Source of the DNA: Acidimicrobiia bacterium
Lineage (GTDB): Bacteria; Actinomycetota; Acidimicrobiia; Spongiisociales; JAHEDJ01
Direction: 5' to 3'
NCBI GenBank assembly: GCA_035471805.1
Contig: DATIPS010000031.1
Span: 53,476 to 117,475 of the forward strand
DNA: 64,000 nucleotides
Part shown: piece by piece, positions 37,591-47,019 of the stretch
How positions within the stretch are numbered: position 1 is the stretch's first letter
Layout of the letters: every line of letters starts with the position of its first letter
Notes under the pieces: model-generated
The model's input: only the letters and a program-made list of their open reading frames with translations
The model's database searches: none
Told to the model about the DNA's origin: nothing
Program-made: the position numbers and the translations under genes

Positions 37591-38990
37591 GCGCCGATCC
37601 CTTGCCGTCGCAGGTTGCGAATGTTGACGACCATGATCGGGATCGTGACGACGAGCAGGACGACCGCGAGGGAGCTCGCTCTGCCGAAGTTCCGGAACTT
37701 GAACATCTCGCTGAACATCCGGTTGGCGACCACCTCCGTGTCGAACCGGCCCCCCGTCATGACGAATACGATGTCGAACACCTTCAGGATCGCGATGAAC
37801 ACCGTTGTCGCCACGGTGATGATCGATCCCCGGATGGACGGAACGATCACTCTGAAGAACAGTTGAAACTCGTTGGCTCCGTCGATGCGGGCGGCCTCGA
37901 CGATCTCGTTGGGAACGCCCTTGAGGGCGGCCGACAGGATGACCATCGCAAAGCCGGTCTGCAGCCAGATCATGATGACGATCAACGCCATCGTGTTCAG
38001 CGGCGGAGTCTGAACCCAGGCAGTCGGCTCGCCGCCGAGGCCGGTCTTGACTGCGTTGAGAAGACCGATCTGAGCTTGCCCGGGCGGTCTCCAGTAGTAC
38101 ATGAAACGCCAGATGACGGCGGCGCCGACCATGGAGATGGAGAGTGGAAGGAATACGAATGTCTTGGCCAGTGCTTCGCGCTTCACCCTGTCGACGAGAG
38201 TGGCGATCAACAGGCCGAGAATCACGGACCCACCCGTTCCGATCACCAACCACAGGAGGTTGTTTCTGAAGGCGATCCGCATGTCCTTGCTCGTGACCGC
38301 AAAACCGTAGTTCTGCAGTCCAAAGGTCCGGATCTTGCCTCCGGAGAGGACGAGCAAGGCGCTCGAGTCGCCCTCTTTGCTGGAAATGACGGTGACCCTG
38401 GCGATCTCGAAGCTATCTCCGTTGATCCAGTACGAGCCGAACTCGACCCGGTCCTCGCCCTCGGCCATCGTGGCGAGGATGTCGGTGGCTCCGGCCAGCT
38501 CGACCGGCAACTCGGCGGGGAAGTCCACGATGTCTTCGGTGAGGCTGGTGTAGATCGTGTTGATGGTGGGAAACACCAGAAAGAACCCGAGCAGCGCGAC
38601 GGCAGGGCCGACGAATACCCACGGACGAACCCGTGCTCGCCACAGGAAGGGGAGCCTGTCGACCAGCGCGTTGGCTGCGAGAAACAGTGCCCACACTCCC
38701 GCGATCCCGACGATGAGCGCGACGACCGCGATGATTGCTTTGTTGGAGGCCGGGCTCAGGCCACTGGCGCTGATTGCCTCGGCTGCCCGGTCGGCTCCGA
38801 AGAAGGCGTAGATCCGGGCGATGGTGCGGGCGGGGGCATCGAGATCGCGAAGGAATCCGAGGGCCCAACGAAGCACGATGAAGACGGCTGCTGCTCCCGC
38901 CAGGGCGCCGACCCCGCGGACGATCCCGGCGCGGCGAGCCTCCCACCAGGTCCGTCTGCCGATCTCTGGATCCTTCAGGTCGGTCACCAT
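37587..38990 (-). CDS. Sugar ABC transporter permease, MalF type, with N-terminal extension
   Basis: A 467-residue permease, longer than the usual 300. The first 130 residues hold two or three extra helices (LAGAAAVFIVLRWALGFL, AIIAVVALIVGIAGVWALFL) before the standard start of the fold (RPWVFVGPAVALLGFFLVFPTINTIYTSL). A periplasmic insert lies near 160-235, as in MalF. The EAA loop is IVEAARIDGANEFQLFFRVIVPSI. It is the larger partner of the two-permease importer. Confidence 0.9.
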   Translation of the reverse strand: MVTDLKDPEIGRRTWWEARRAGIVRGVGALAGAAAVFIVLRWALGFLRDLDAPARTIARIYAFFGADRAAEAISASGLSPASNKAIIAVVALIVGIAGVWALFLAANALVDRLPFLWRARVRPWVFVGPAVALLGFFLVFPTINTIYTSLTEDIVDFPAELPVELAGATDILATMAEGEDRVEFGSYWINGDSFEIARVTVISSKEGDSSALLVLSGGKIRTFGLQNYGFAVTSKDMRIAFRNNLLWLVIGTGGSVILGLLIATLVDRVKREALAKTFVFLPLSISMVGAAVIWRFMYYWRPPGQAQIGLLNAVKTGLGGEPTAWVQTPPLNTMALIVIMIWLQTGFAMVILSAALKGVPNEIVEAARIDGANEFQLFFRVIVPSIRGSIITVATTVFIAILKVFDIVFVMTGGRFDTEVVANRMFSEMFKFRNFGRASSLAVVLLVVTIPIMVVNIRNLRRQGIGA

Positions 38991-39010
38991 GGTCGCTCCA
39001 CTATATGAGT

Positions 39011-39039
39011 GGGAGGCGCGCCGTTGCGGCGCGCCTCCC
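39011..39039 (-). terminator. Strong intercistronic hairpin between binding-protein and permease genes
   Basis: GGGAGGCGCGCC and GGCGCGCCTCCC form a perfect 12 bp stem with a 5-base GTTGC loop, 18 bases after the binding-protein stop. There is no T-run on the minus strand. Such hairpins between malE- and malF-like genes stabilise the upstream mRNA or cause partial termination so that the binding protein is made in excess. Confidence 0.6.
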
Positions 39040-39057
39040 GTAGTTTCCTCTCGTTGG

Positions 39058-40527
39058 CTAGCTCTCCGGCCAGCTGTCTTCGATTTCCTGGAAGATGTCT
39101 TCTGTTCCTTCGCCGTTGGCGGCGACCCAGTCGACCATGCCGGACCAGAACGTTCCCTGTCCGACGTCGGCCGGCATCAGGTCCGACGCATCGAACTGCA
39201 GCGTGGTCGCAGCGGCGAGGATGCTCGCAATCTCCTGGCCGGCGTAGGTCGTGTACCAGTCGACCGGAACCGAGCTATTCGGGGAGATCAGCGATCCTGC
39301 GGCGATCCAGCCCTTCGCTGCGTCGGCGGTCGCCATGTACTCCATGACTGCACGGACCTCGGGACGGTCGTTGAACATGACGAACATGTCCCCACCGCCC
39401 AGCACCGGCCGCCCGGACGCTTCTTCGATCGGAGGCAGGTAGAAGAACTTGGCGTCTTCGCCGGCCTGGTAGAGGATCTCGTTGCCTTCTGCATCGGTTC
39501 CTCTGGTCGGATCGGCCGGGAAGAATCCGGAGATCCAGGAGGCCTGACGGTGCATCCAGCAGCTCGGGCCGCCTTCATCGAACATCGGCTTCGGTGTATC
39601 ACCTACCCAGGTGGCGTTGATACCGATGTTGCCGCCCAGGACGTAGTCCGATTCGAACCAGTAGTCCTTCATTATGGCGGCGGCTTCCATCACCTCGGGG
39701 TGATTGAAGGGGATCTCGTGGGCGATCCACTGCTCGTAGACCTCAACCGGCGCTGTGCGCAGGAGAATATCCTCGAGCCAGTCGGTGGCAACCCAGCCGG
39801 AGGCGTCGCCGTGCTCGATGCTGATGCACCAGGGCTTGCCGCCGTCTGCGACGATCTGGTCGCTCAATGCGGTCAGCTCATCCCAAGTTTCGGGGATCTC
39901 ATAACCGGCGTCGGCGAAAGCCTGAACCGGATACCAGACGAGCGACTTCGTGTCACCCTTGAAGTACACGCCGTAGGTGCTGCCGTTGTAGCTGGCCTGA
40001 TCGGTCCACGCCGAGCTGTAGTCGCTGAAGAGCTGGTCTTCATTGATCCACTCACTCAAGTTGACGAGGACGCCCTGTTCGGCGAACACGTTCATCAAAC
40101 CCGGTTGGGCGATCTGGGCGAGGTCCGGGGTGTCGCCACCCTCGACCCTGACCGTCAGCACCGTCTCGTAGTCGGTGATTCCGTCGTAGTTGATGTTGAT
40201 TCCGGTGCGGGCTGCGAAGTCCGCCAGCGTGGCCTCGAAGGCCTCACCTTCGGCCTCTATCCACTGAGCCAGAATCGTCACCTCGGTGCCCGAGTACTCG
40301 CCGGCTTCTGCGCGAGCAAGGTGCTCATACGGGCCCTCCGGGGCAGGCTCGGTGCTGTCCGTTGGGGCCTCGGTGGTGTCGGTTGTTGCTGCTGTTGTTT
40401 CCGTTGTCGGCGCGGTGGTGTCCGAGACATCCGCGGCCGTCGTGGTGGTTGCGTCGCTATCGGCCGCACAGGCGGACACGATGAGCGCGAACACCACCAG
40501 GAACGCGACGAGAATTCGTCGATTCAT
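39058..40527 (-). CDS. Extracellular sugar-binding lipoprotein of an ABC importer
   Basis: A 489-residue family 1 solute-binding protein. The lipoprotein signal ends at the lipobox VSAC, then comes a Thr/Glu-rich linker to about residue 65, then the binding domain (EVTILAQWIEAEGEAFEATLADF, YGVYFKGDTKSLVWYPVQAFADAGYEIPETWDEL). The latter segment is the typical hinge-region pattern of carbohydrate binders. The ligand is probably an amino sugar or chito-oligosaccharide, by context only. GGAGG lies nine bases before the ATG. Confidence 0.92.
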   Translation of the reverse strand: MNRRILVAFLVVFALIVSACAADSDATTTTAADVSDTTAPTTETTAATTDTTEAPTDSTEPAPEGPYEHLARAEAGEYSGTEVTILAQWIEAEGEAFEATLADFAARTGININYDGITDYETVLTVRVEGGDTPDLAQIAQPGLMNVFAEQGVLVNLSEWINEDQLFSDYSSAWTDQASYNGSTYGVYFKGDTKSLVWYPVQAFADAGYEIPETWDELTALSDQIVADGGKPWCISIEHGDASGWVATDWLEDILLRTAPVEVYEQWIAHEIPFNHPEVMEAAAIMKDYWFESDYVLGGNIGINATWVGDTPKPMFDEGGPSCWMHRQASWISGFFPADPTRGTDAEGNEILYQAGEDAKFFYLPPIEEASGRPVLGGGDMFVMFNDRPEVRAVMEYMATADAAKGWIAAGSLISPNSSVPVDWYTTYAGQEIASILAAATTLQFDASDLMPADVGQGTFWSGMVDWVAANGEGTEDIFQEIEDSWPES

Positions 40528-40577
40528 GGTTTGCTTCCTCCGTGTTGTTGGGCTTGTTGTTGTGCGGGGTGAGCGCA

Positions 40578-41435
40578 TCACTTGCCCCCCAGGAGGGTTG
40601 TGATGCGCATTGAAATCTCGAGTTGCATCCTTTCGATGTGCGAGCGAACGAAGTCGTCGATGTCGCGATATGGATCTTCGACGAGTGGTGTCAGATCCAT
40701 GCCGTAGATGAGAGCTTGGGCGGTGTCGACCGAGTGGCTCTCGGAGAATGTGGCATGGGCAAGACGTCTTCCGGCAGTGGCCAGGTCGTAGCGCTTGCCG
40801 CCGCTGATCTGCGAGTCGTAGACACCGAGCACGGCTGCCGCCAGGTTCTCGTGTGCCGACACGTCGAAGGCGATCTTGTCTGCGTCTGCCAGCCAGTCGA
40901 GGTCGCGCCACACTTCGCATCCGTAGACGGCCGACGGCCTGGCCTCTCGGGGGAGCGATCGCAGCGCCGCGATGGTCCGGAGGGCCACCGCGACATGGGT
41001 GTCGTGTTTGTCGGCGAGGTTGTGGGTGTAGATCACGTCCGGATGGGCGGCGGCGATCAGGTGAGCCAGTTCGTCGGCGACGCTCGCGTCGGCGGGGTTC
41101 TTGACGGCCGAGCTCGGATAGTCCAGAAGAACGGCCGCGCCGTACTCGCCGACATGAGCCGCTTTCTTTTCCTCGATGATGCGGACTGCCTGCATCTGCG
41201 AGTCGGTGTAGTCGCCGTACAGGCCTGCCCGCGGGCTTCCCGCCCCATCGGTCACGGTGATGCCCGCGAACCAATGATCATCGCGACCGAAGCATTCGAG
41301 AATCCCGTGGTGCGCCATGATCGGGATGTCGTCCTGGTGGGCGCCGATGGCCATGTGTGTCGTTCTGGCGATAGCCTCATCGGTGTCTGTGCCGTCGGGG
41401 ACATAGATCTGTGCTCCACGTCTGGTCAGGATCAT
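40578..41435 (-). CDS. PIG-L (LmbE-like) deacetylase
   Basis: A 285-residue zinc deacetylase. The metal site AIGAHQDD matches the family AHPDD, with Gln in place of Pro, and HNLADKHDTHVAV supplies the distal His ligands. Relatives deacetylate GlcNAc-containing substrates (GlcNAc-PI, GlcNAc-inositol, chitobiose). Its placement between a sugar kinase and the importer suggests that it removes the acetyl group during amino-sugar use, a job usually done by NagA. The ATG overlaps the kinase stop (TAATG). Confidence 0.87.
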   Translation of the reverse strand: MILTRRGAQIYVPDGTDTDEAIARTTHMAIGAHQDDIPIMAHHGILECFGRDDHWFAGITVTDGAGSPRAGLYGDYTDSQMQAVRIIEEKKAAHVGEYGAAVLLDYPSSAVKNPADASVADELAHLIAAAHPDVIYTHNLADKHDTHVAVALRTIAALRSLPREARPSAVYGCEVWRDLDWLADADKIAFDVSAHENLAAAVLGVYDSQISGGKRYDLATAGRRLAHATFSESHSVDTAQALIYGMDLTPLVEDPYRDIDDFVRSHIERMQLEISMRITTLLGGK

Positions 41436-42844
41436 TACGAGCCCCGGTTCGAAATCAGGGGGAGAGACGCAGCTGCCACCGACTGGCCGACTCGCTTCAT
41501 CTTCTCGTCCGGTACGTGGAGCCGGATCGCCAACTCGGGAAACTCTGCGGTGAGCACGCGTTCGGCGGTTCGGACGATGATCTCACCGCCCATCCCCGAA
41601 GTGACTCTGCCGAGGACCAGGACGTGTTCGACGTCGTAGAAATCGGCGTAGTGGGCGACGGCATATCCAAGCCACACTCCGATTGTCTCGTATATCGGAG
41701 GGACTCGATCGTCGCCCTCTCGCATCAGATCCTGGATGGCCTCCAATTTCTGCGCCGGCGTAAGGCGGGCGTCGATCGAGATCCCGGCCCTCTCGGCCAG
41801 TCGGATGACCCCGGTCTGACAGAGATACTGGACCCCGCACCCGACATCGCCCGACCACTCGTCAGCGGGTGCGCCCGCCTGGTAGTCGATCGGAGCGAAG
41901 GCAAGCTCGTTGAGCCAGCGCGTGATGTTGCCGTCGCCCGTCACGTATCCCGCCGCCTCGCTCGAGCCCATTGCGATGCCGAGCACCGCGTTCTGTTCGA
42001 GGCTCATCGAACCGGCAAGCGCGGTGACCTCCCCATCGTTGACGACGTTGAGGGGGACATGCCATTCGTCGCGGATCTGCACGAACAGGTTCCCGGCTTC
42101 CTTCTCGAACGCTTCCTCGGGGATTCCCCTGAAGAGGGAGGCCGCCCTCACCTGATCGTCGATCCATACTCCTGCGGAGCTGCCGCCTATTGCATCGACT
42201 CGGGGAAGGTGCTCGGCGGCTCTGCGGAGCCCTGATGCGATGTGCTCGTAGTGGTAGGCAATGTCGGCTTCATCCCTGGGATGCCAGGGGAACTCGTCCG
42301 AGTACACGCACATTCCATCGATCACGGCGCTGATCTTGTAGTCGCTGGCCCCCAGATCGAATCCTATGCGACATCCCTCCAGATGGCGGCCGAGCGGTAC
42401 TGTCGGTTCGCTTGCGGGAGGCATTTCATCCACGTCGATCACTTCGACCCGGAAGGGCGTGTTGTAGATCTTCGACATGAACTCGAAGTCGAAGGACCGT
42501 GCACCGTCCCGGGAATAGACGGAGTCGAGGTGTTCGCCGATGTAGCCGGGCCCGCCGATCAAGAGCCTGCTGGCCCCCCGCTGCCACAGCAAGAACTTCA
42601 CGAGCCGCTCGGCGTAGTAGAGGCTCTCGGCGCGCTCGTTGGGGGCCGACCCGTCGTGCACGATCGTTTCGTAGGTCGAGAGCGAACCGTCGGGTCTTGC
42701 CAGCCCGACCACCAGTCGTGTCGCCGAGCCCGACCGTCGGATCCCGGCGAGACACGACCTATTGAACAACACGGCAGGGAGGAAACCCGGATCCAATGGT
42801 GGGGAGATACGAGGTTTGATCAGGAGCTCGGGGGTTGGCGACAT
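41435..42844 (-). CDS. ROK-like sugar kinase with unusual N-terminal domain
   Basis: A 469-residue protein. From about residue 155 the ASKHA fold is recognisable: phosphate loop 1 IGFDLGASDYKISAVI, VVNDGEVTALAGS, and a second phosphate loop GIAMGSSEAAGYV. The last deviates from the usual GxGTGxGxG. The first 150 residues are a separate domain that I do not recognise (contains LLIGGPGYIGEHLDSVY). The typical ROK zinc-cluster motif is absent. It probably phosphorylates an amino sugar, but an inactive or regulatory ASKHA protein is possible. Confidence 0.75.
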   Translation of the reverse strand: MSPTPELLIKPRISPPLDPGFLPAVLFNRSCLAGIRRSGSATRLVVGLARPDGSLSTYETIVHDGSAPNERAESLYYAERLVKFLLWQRGASRLLIGGPGYIGEHLDSVYSRDGARSFDFEFMSKIYNTPFRVEVIDVDEMPPASEPTVPLGRHLEGCRIGFDLGASDYKISAVIDGMCVYSDEFPWHPRDEADIAYHYEHIASGLRRAAEHLPRVDAIGGSSAGVWIDDQVRAASLFRGIPEEAFEKEAGNLFVQIRDEWHVPLNVVNDGEVTALAGSMSLEQNAVLGIAMGSSEAAGYVTGDGNITRWLNELAFAPIDYQAGAPADEWSGDVGCGVQYLCQTGVIRLAERAGISIDARLTPAQKLEAIQDLMREGDDRVPPIYETIGVWLGYAVAHYADFYDVEHVLVLGRVTSGMGGEIIVRTAERVLTAEFPELAIRLHVPDEKMKRVGQSVAAASLPLISNRGS

Positions 42845-43950
42845 CAGAGCACTCCAAGCTGATCGTTGAGCACGGAGGCAGCTGCGCCGAGACGGACCGC
42901 TCGGTCTCCGGTTCTTCCGTAGCTGAGATGCAGCTTCCCGGCCACGGCGGGGAGTACGCGTCGTCCGATCTCGCTGTGCAGGCGAGCGAGGAACGGCTTG
43001 CCGAGTCCGGCGATCGGTCCGCTGAACACAACTTCGTGGATGTCGAGGATGGCCACAGTCGTCGAGAGCACTACCGCCAGATTGCGGCCGGCTCCGTCGA
43101 GCACCTCCTGCACCTCGTCGTTTCCTTCCGCGGCCTGTGCGGCGGCGGCTTTGAGCAGATCGGACGGCGCGGGGGGCGGGTCGAGCAGGAGACCCCTGAG
43201 TGTTCTTTGCAGGTACGGCACGGCCGCAACCGTCTCGAGACAACCGGACTTGCCGCAAAAACACGCCGGTCCGTCGGCGTCGACGACGACGTGTCCGATC
43301 TCTCCGGCCGCAGAGTCTTCTCCGGTATGGATGCGGCCGTCCATCACGACGCCCGCTCCGATACCGTTTCCGATCTTGATCACAACGAGGTTCTCGGCAC
43401 GACGACCCCCGAACGAGTACTCGGCGAGGGCGGCGGCACGGCTGTTGTTCAGCACACATATGGGAACGCTGTATCGCTCGGCGAGGAGGTTTCGCAGTGG
43501 GACATTGCGCCAGCCGAGGTTGGAGGCTTCGATGATCGTCCCCTCGGCATCAACCACGCCCGGGGTCCCCACGCCAACACCTAGAACGGGCGCCGTCGCC
43601 GCCTCGATCAGCTCGTCAACAGTGTCGAAGAGCTGCTGCAGTCCACCCTCCCCCCCTGCGAACGGGAGGGGCGGGGCAGTCAGTTTCGTCTTGGTTCCCT
43701 TGAGGTCGAGGACGGAGCCGGTCAATGTGCCGTCGCTCAGATCCACGGAGATCAGGTTCCGTGCTCCGGCCTTCAAGTCGAGCAGCGTAGGTGGCTTGCC
43801 ACCGGCAGACGGCCCGGTGCCGGTCTCGATCACAAACCCTTCATCGATGAGTTCGGCGATGAGGTGAGATACGGTCGCCGGAGTGAGGCCCGTGGCCCTG
43901 GCGATGTCCGCGCGCGTAGTTGTGTGTTCGTTGAAGACGCGCTGTAACAC
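42844..43950 (-). CDS. ROK family transcriptional repressor (NagC/XylR type)
   Basis: A 368-residue protein with an N-terminal winged helix (TTRADIARATGLTPATVSHLIAEL) and a C-terminal ROK sugar-binding domain. The ROK domain has NNSRAAALAEY, KIGNGIGAGVVMDG, GEIGHVVVD and the zinc cluster CFCGKSGCLE. It probably senses the imported sugar and represses its own operon. Similar frame residues upstream (NQNRRLV) suggest that translation may begin before GTG 43950, but no ATG, GTG or TTG lies in frame there. It is the first gene of the nine-gene unit ending at 34061. Confidence 0.88.
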   Translation of the reverse strand: MLQRVFNEHTTTRADIARATGLTPATVSHLIAELIDEGFVIETGTGPSAGGKPPTLLDLKAGARNLISVDLSDGTLTGSVLDLKGTKTKLTAPPLPFAGGEGGLQQLFDTVDELIEAATAPVLGVGVGTPGVVDAEGTIIEASNLGWRNVPLRNLLAERYSVPICVLNNSRAAALAEYSFGGRRAENLVVIKIGNGIGAGVVMDGRIHTGEDSAAGEIGHVVVDADGPACFCGKSGCLETVAAVPYLQRTLRGLLLDPPPAPSDLLKAAAAQAAEGNDEVQEVLDGAGRNLAVVLSTTVAILDIHEVVFSGPIAGLGKPFLARLHSEIGRRVLPAVAGKLHLSYGRTGDRAVRLGAAASVLNDQLGVL

Positions 43951-44031
43951 CAGGCGCCTGTTCTGGTTCCGGGTGTCCTGCCTGGTGGCTTTCCGTTGGA
44001 CTCGAAGTGGAGCGGTGATGGTGGCTGTCCC

Positions 44032-44057
44032 AGTAAACTATATTCAGTAAACATACT
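44032..44057 (-). promoter_or_regulatory. Candidate ROK operator and promoter of the amino-sugar operon
   Basis: AGTAAAC occurs at 44032-44038 and again at 44046-44052, 14 bases apart, and the second copy extends to the palindrome AGTA-AACA-TACT (44046-44057). The minus strand has TATAGT at 44037-44042, a good -10 box that overlaps the repeats. The stretch is strikingly AT-rich against its surroundings. Confidence 0.55.
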
Positions 44058-44131
44058 AAGTATTCGAAACCAAGTCAACCCTGGATTTGGACAGAAGAAG
44101 AGTGCCGCTCGCAGGCATCCCTGAGTGTGGT

Positions 44132-44165
44132 GGCACCTGCCGGAACGAGGATTCAGGCAGGTGCC
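44132..44165 (-). terminator. Hairpin downstream of gnd
   Basis: GGCACCTGCC (44132-44141) and GGCAGGTGCC (44156-44165) form a 10 bp stem with a 14-base loop, about 47 bases after the gnd stop codon. There is no clear T-run. Confidence 0.45.
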
Positions 44166-44211
44166 CGGTGTGAGTGATGATGGCTCTCGCCACCGTTCCG
44201 GCGGGCCTTGC

Positions 44212-45681
44212 TCAGGCGTCGTAGGTCCCCGCCGTGGTGTCGCCGCCCCTCCCGGTCCAGTTCGTGTGGAGGAACTCGCCGCGCGGCCTGTCCGTTCGTT
44301 CGTAGGTGTGGGCGCCGAAATAGTCGCGCTGAGCCTGGATCAGGTTGGCCGGCAATCGGCCGCTCCGGTAGCCGTCGTAGAAGGCAAGTGCCGAGGAGTA
44401 GGCGGGGACGGGAATCCCATGGGAAACGGCGGTGGTCACCACGAGACGCCATCCTTCCTCTGCCTGTGCCAGAGCCGAAGCGAAGAAGTCATCCAGCATC
44501 AGGTTGGTGAGATCAGGATCCGATTGATAGGCCGCGATGATGTCGTCGAGGAAGGCCGCCCGGATGATGCAGCCCTCCCTCCAGAGTGAGGCGATTCGGC
44601 CGTAATCGAGGTCCCAGCCGTATTCGACTGCAGCAGCCCGAAGAAGCATGAAGCCCTGTGCGTAGGAAACGATCTTCGACGCGTACAGAGCATCCCGGAC
44701 GGCCTCGACGAAGCGACCCGCGAAGCCGGCATCCGCCACATGGTCGATAACCCGCCTGCTCGAGCCCAGCACGTCCTGTGCGACAACTCGCTCGTCTTTG
44801 AGAGCCGAGAGGATGCGGGCGAAGACGGCTTCGGCGACCAGCGTGACGGGCACACCGAGATCGAGGGCGGAAACGGCCGTCCACTTCCCGGTGCCTTTCT
44901 GCCCGGCAGTGTCGAGGATCTTGTCGACCAGCGGGTCTCCAACCTCATCCCGATAGGCGAGGATGTCGGCGGTTATGTCGATGAGGTACGAGTCGAGCTG
45001 TGCGTTGCCCCAGGCCCGAAATACTGAACTCATCTCGTCGTGGTCCATTCCCAGGCCGGCCTTCATCAGGTGGTAGGCCTCCGCGATCAGCTGCATGTCG
45101 CCGTACTCGATGCCGTTGTGGATCATCTTGACGAAGTGCCCTGCTCCGTCCGGCCCCACCCAGTCACAGCACGGTGTCCCGTCGGCGACCTTGGCGGCGA
45201 CCGATTGGAATATGTCCCTCACCCACGGCCATGCCGCACTGCTCCCGCCCGGCATGATCGAGGGCCCGTGCCGAGCCCCTTCCTCACCTCCGGAGACACC
45301 GGTGCCGATGAATCGAAGACCCCGCTCCTCGACGTGGGAAGTCCTCCGAATCGTGTCGGTGAAATGGGAGTTCCCTCCATCGATGATGATGTCGCCTTCG
45401 TCGAGCAGCGGGATCAGTTCTTCGATGACCGCATCGATTGCGTCTCCTGCCTTGACCATCAACATGACACGGCGCGGCGCAACCAGTGACCCGGCCAGTT
45501 CTTCGAGTGAGTGTGTACCGATCACCTTCGTTCCTGCAGCAGGGCCCGCCAGGAACTCGTCCACCTTCGAAGTGGTGCGGTTGTAGACCGCCACCGTGAA
45601 GCCGTGATCGTCCATGTTCAGCACGAGGTTCTGCCCCATCACCGCGAGGCCGATGAGGCCGATATCTGCTGTTGCTGGCAT
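44212..45681 (-). CDS. gnd: 6-phosphogluconate dehydrogenase, decarboxylating
   Basis: A 489-residue enzyme of the oxidative pentose phosphate pathway (6-phosphogluconate + NADP to ribulose-5-phosphate + CO2). The NADP fold starts [50 protein letters not shown] and the catalytic Lys-Asn pair in [13 protein letters not shown] are intact. The all-helical C-terminal domain ends with the TNWTGRGG tail of the long dimeric form. A minus-strand TAGCCT (45712-45717) and a GGGAG site precede the ATG. Confidence 0.96.
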   Translation of the reverse strand: MPATADIGLIGLAVMGQNLVLNMDDHGFTVAVYNRTTSKVDEFLAGPAAGTKVIGTHSLEELAGSLVAPRRVMLMVKAGDAIDAVIEELIPLLDEGDIIIDGGNSHFTDTIRRTSHVEERGLRFIGTGVSGGEEGARHGPSIMPGGSSAAWPWVRDIFQSVAAKVADGTPCCDWVGPDGAGHFVKMIHNGIEYGDMQLIAEAYHLMKAGLGMDHDEMSSVFRAWGNAQLDSYLIDITADILAYRDEVGDPLVDKILDTAGQKGTGKWTAVSALDLGVPVTLVAEAVFARILSALKDERVVAQDVLGSSRRVIDHVADAGFAGRFVEAVRDALYASKIVSYAQGFMLLRAAAVEYGWDLDYGRIASLWREGCIIRAAFLDDIIAAYQSDPDLTNLMLDDFFASALAQAEEGWRLVVTTAVSHGIPVPAYSSALAFYDGYRSGRLPANLIQAQRDYFGAHTYERTDRPRGEFLHTNWTGRGGDTTAGTYDA

Positions 45682-45728
45682 GGTTGGCTCCCTGACTCGG
45701 CTTCGTACGGCAGGCTAACTGCATCAAG

Positions 45729-45734
45729 TACAGT
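45729..45734 (+). promoter_or_regulatory. -10 element of ppgK
   Basis: TACAGT lies seven bases before GTG 45742. It supports GTG 45742 over ATG 45757 as the start, through leaderless initiation. Confidence 0.4.
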
Positions 45735-45741
45735 CTCGTCC

Positions 45742-46482
45742 GTGGAACGTTTCGTGATGGGCATCGACATTGGCGGATCCGGGATCAAGGGTGCGCCTGT
45801 TGATCTGGCCGCCGGCGAGCTGGCCGGGCGGCGACATCGGATAGACACTCCCGTCCCGTCGACCCCGGATGCGGTCGTCGGTGTGGTCGCAGAGATCGTA
45901 TCTTCCTTCGGATATGAAGGACCCGTCGGCTGTACCCTGCCCTCCGTTGTCAAGCACGGCGTTATTTACACGGCGGCCAACATCGACGAGGCGTGGATCG
46001 GTGTCGACGGCCGGCAGGAGCTGGAGCGCCGACTTCGCATGCCCGTCGTGTTGTTGAACGACGCAGACGCGGCCGGAATCGCCGAAGCCGCCTACGGAGC
46101 GGCGAGGGACGTGCCGGGCTTGGTTTGCCTCCTCACTCTCGGGACCGGCATCGGCAGCGCGGTGTTCTTCGATGGTGTGCTTGTTCCGAACACCGAGTTC
46201 GGTCACCTCCAGTTCAAGGGTGGCGATGCGGAGGACTATGCGTCGGCCAGGACTCGCAAGGATGAAGCGCTTTCGTGGGCAGACTGGGGTGCGCGGGTCG
46301 GTGAATATCTCCGCTACGTGGAGCGGGTCGTGTCTCCGGATCTCTTCATCCTCGGCGGTGGTGTGAGCAGGCGGCTCGATAAGTTCGAGCGGTACCTCGA
46401 ATGCTCCACGCCGATTGTGCCCGCCGAACTGCGCAACGACGCAGGGATAGTGGGCGCGGCGCTGGCGGCAACCAGCCTCTAA
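45742..46482 (+). CDS. ppgK: Polyphosphate glucokinase
   Basis: A 246-residue ROK-family kinase that phosphorylates glucose with polyphosphate (or ATP). Visible motifs are [17 protein letters not shown] (phosphate loop), catalytic Asp in [25 protein letters not shown] and EFGHLQFKG. The last is the PpgK pattern, which lacks the ROK zinc cluster. The divergent gnd links glucose-6-phosphate production to the pentose phosphate pathway. The GTG at 45742 is favoured by the upstream -10 box. Confidence 0.92.
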   Translation: MERFVMGIDIGGSGIKGAPVDLAAGELAGRRHRIDTPVPSTPDAVVGVVAEIVSSFGYEGPVGCTLPSVVKHGVIYTAANIDEAWIGVDGRQELERRLRMPVVLLNDADAAGIAEAAYGAARDVPGLVCLLTLGTGIGSAVFFDGVLVPNTEFGHLQFKGGDAEDYASARTRKDEALSWADWGARVGEYLRYVERVVSPDLFILGGGVSRRLDKFERYLECSTPIVPAELRNDAGIVGAALAATSL

Positions 46483-46647
46483 CGTCCCAGCCGCGCGGCC
46501 CGGACTCTTCCCTGCAGCCGCCGGCCGGCGGGCACCCATTCGTGATCCACGACTCGCTGACCCTTCTTACACACTTCTTACCTCTACACAACAGCCGTCT
46601 GATCTCCCACGCCGATGCTGTGGGCACACGGACACGGAAGGAGTGCA

Positions 46648-47019
46648 GTGAAACCAGTCCTGGCCCTGATAACAGTCGCAGCGCTCACCGCCTGCAGTGC
46701 GGCAGACCGGTGGGCTGGGCCCGGGGTCGACGAGTCGGCGGCGGCCGTCCGGGCCTCGATCGATATCCCGGACGGACCCTTTGCGGAGACCGTCACGACC
46801 ATCCCGAACCCGGCGGCGGACACTGTGCCGGAGCCGGTAGCGCCCGCCGAGACCACGACCGCTCCGGTGGCGGCGCCGCCATCAACCACCACCACGACAA
46901 CCGTTCCCGAGATTGATCTTGATCTCTCTGAGCTCGACGAGTTGGTAGGCGAGCTCGACCGACTTCTCGGCGATCTCGGTGCGGCAATGAATCAGACGGA
47001 AGGAGAATTCACGCCATGA
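46648..47019 (+). CDS. Small Thr/Pro-rich lipoprotein
   Basis: A 123-residue protein. GTG 46648 follows a strong GGAAGGAG ribosome site and opens a lipoprotein signal (VKPVLALITVAAL then LTAC). A low-complexity Pro/Thr/Val linker follows, and the C-terminal 30 residues form an acidic helix (EIDLDLSELDELVGELDRLL). Function unknown. It overlaps the next gene (ATGA), so the two are translated together and may interact at the cell surface. Confidence 0.72.
   Translation: MKPVLALITVAALTACSAADRWAGPGVDESAAAVRASIDIPDGPFAETVTTIPNPAADTVPEPVAPAETTTAPVAAPPSTTTTTTVPEIDLDLSELDELVGELDRLLGDLGAAMNQTEGEFTP

Noticed and set aside
37518..39008. Plus-strand open frame opposite the MalF-type permease
   Set aside because: The minus-strand permease has clear helices and an EAA loop; the opposite frame is a compositional shadow.
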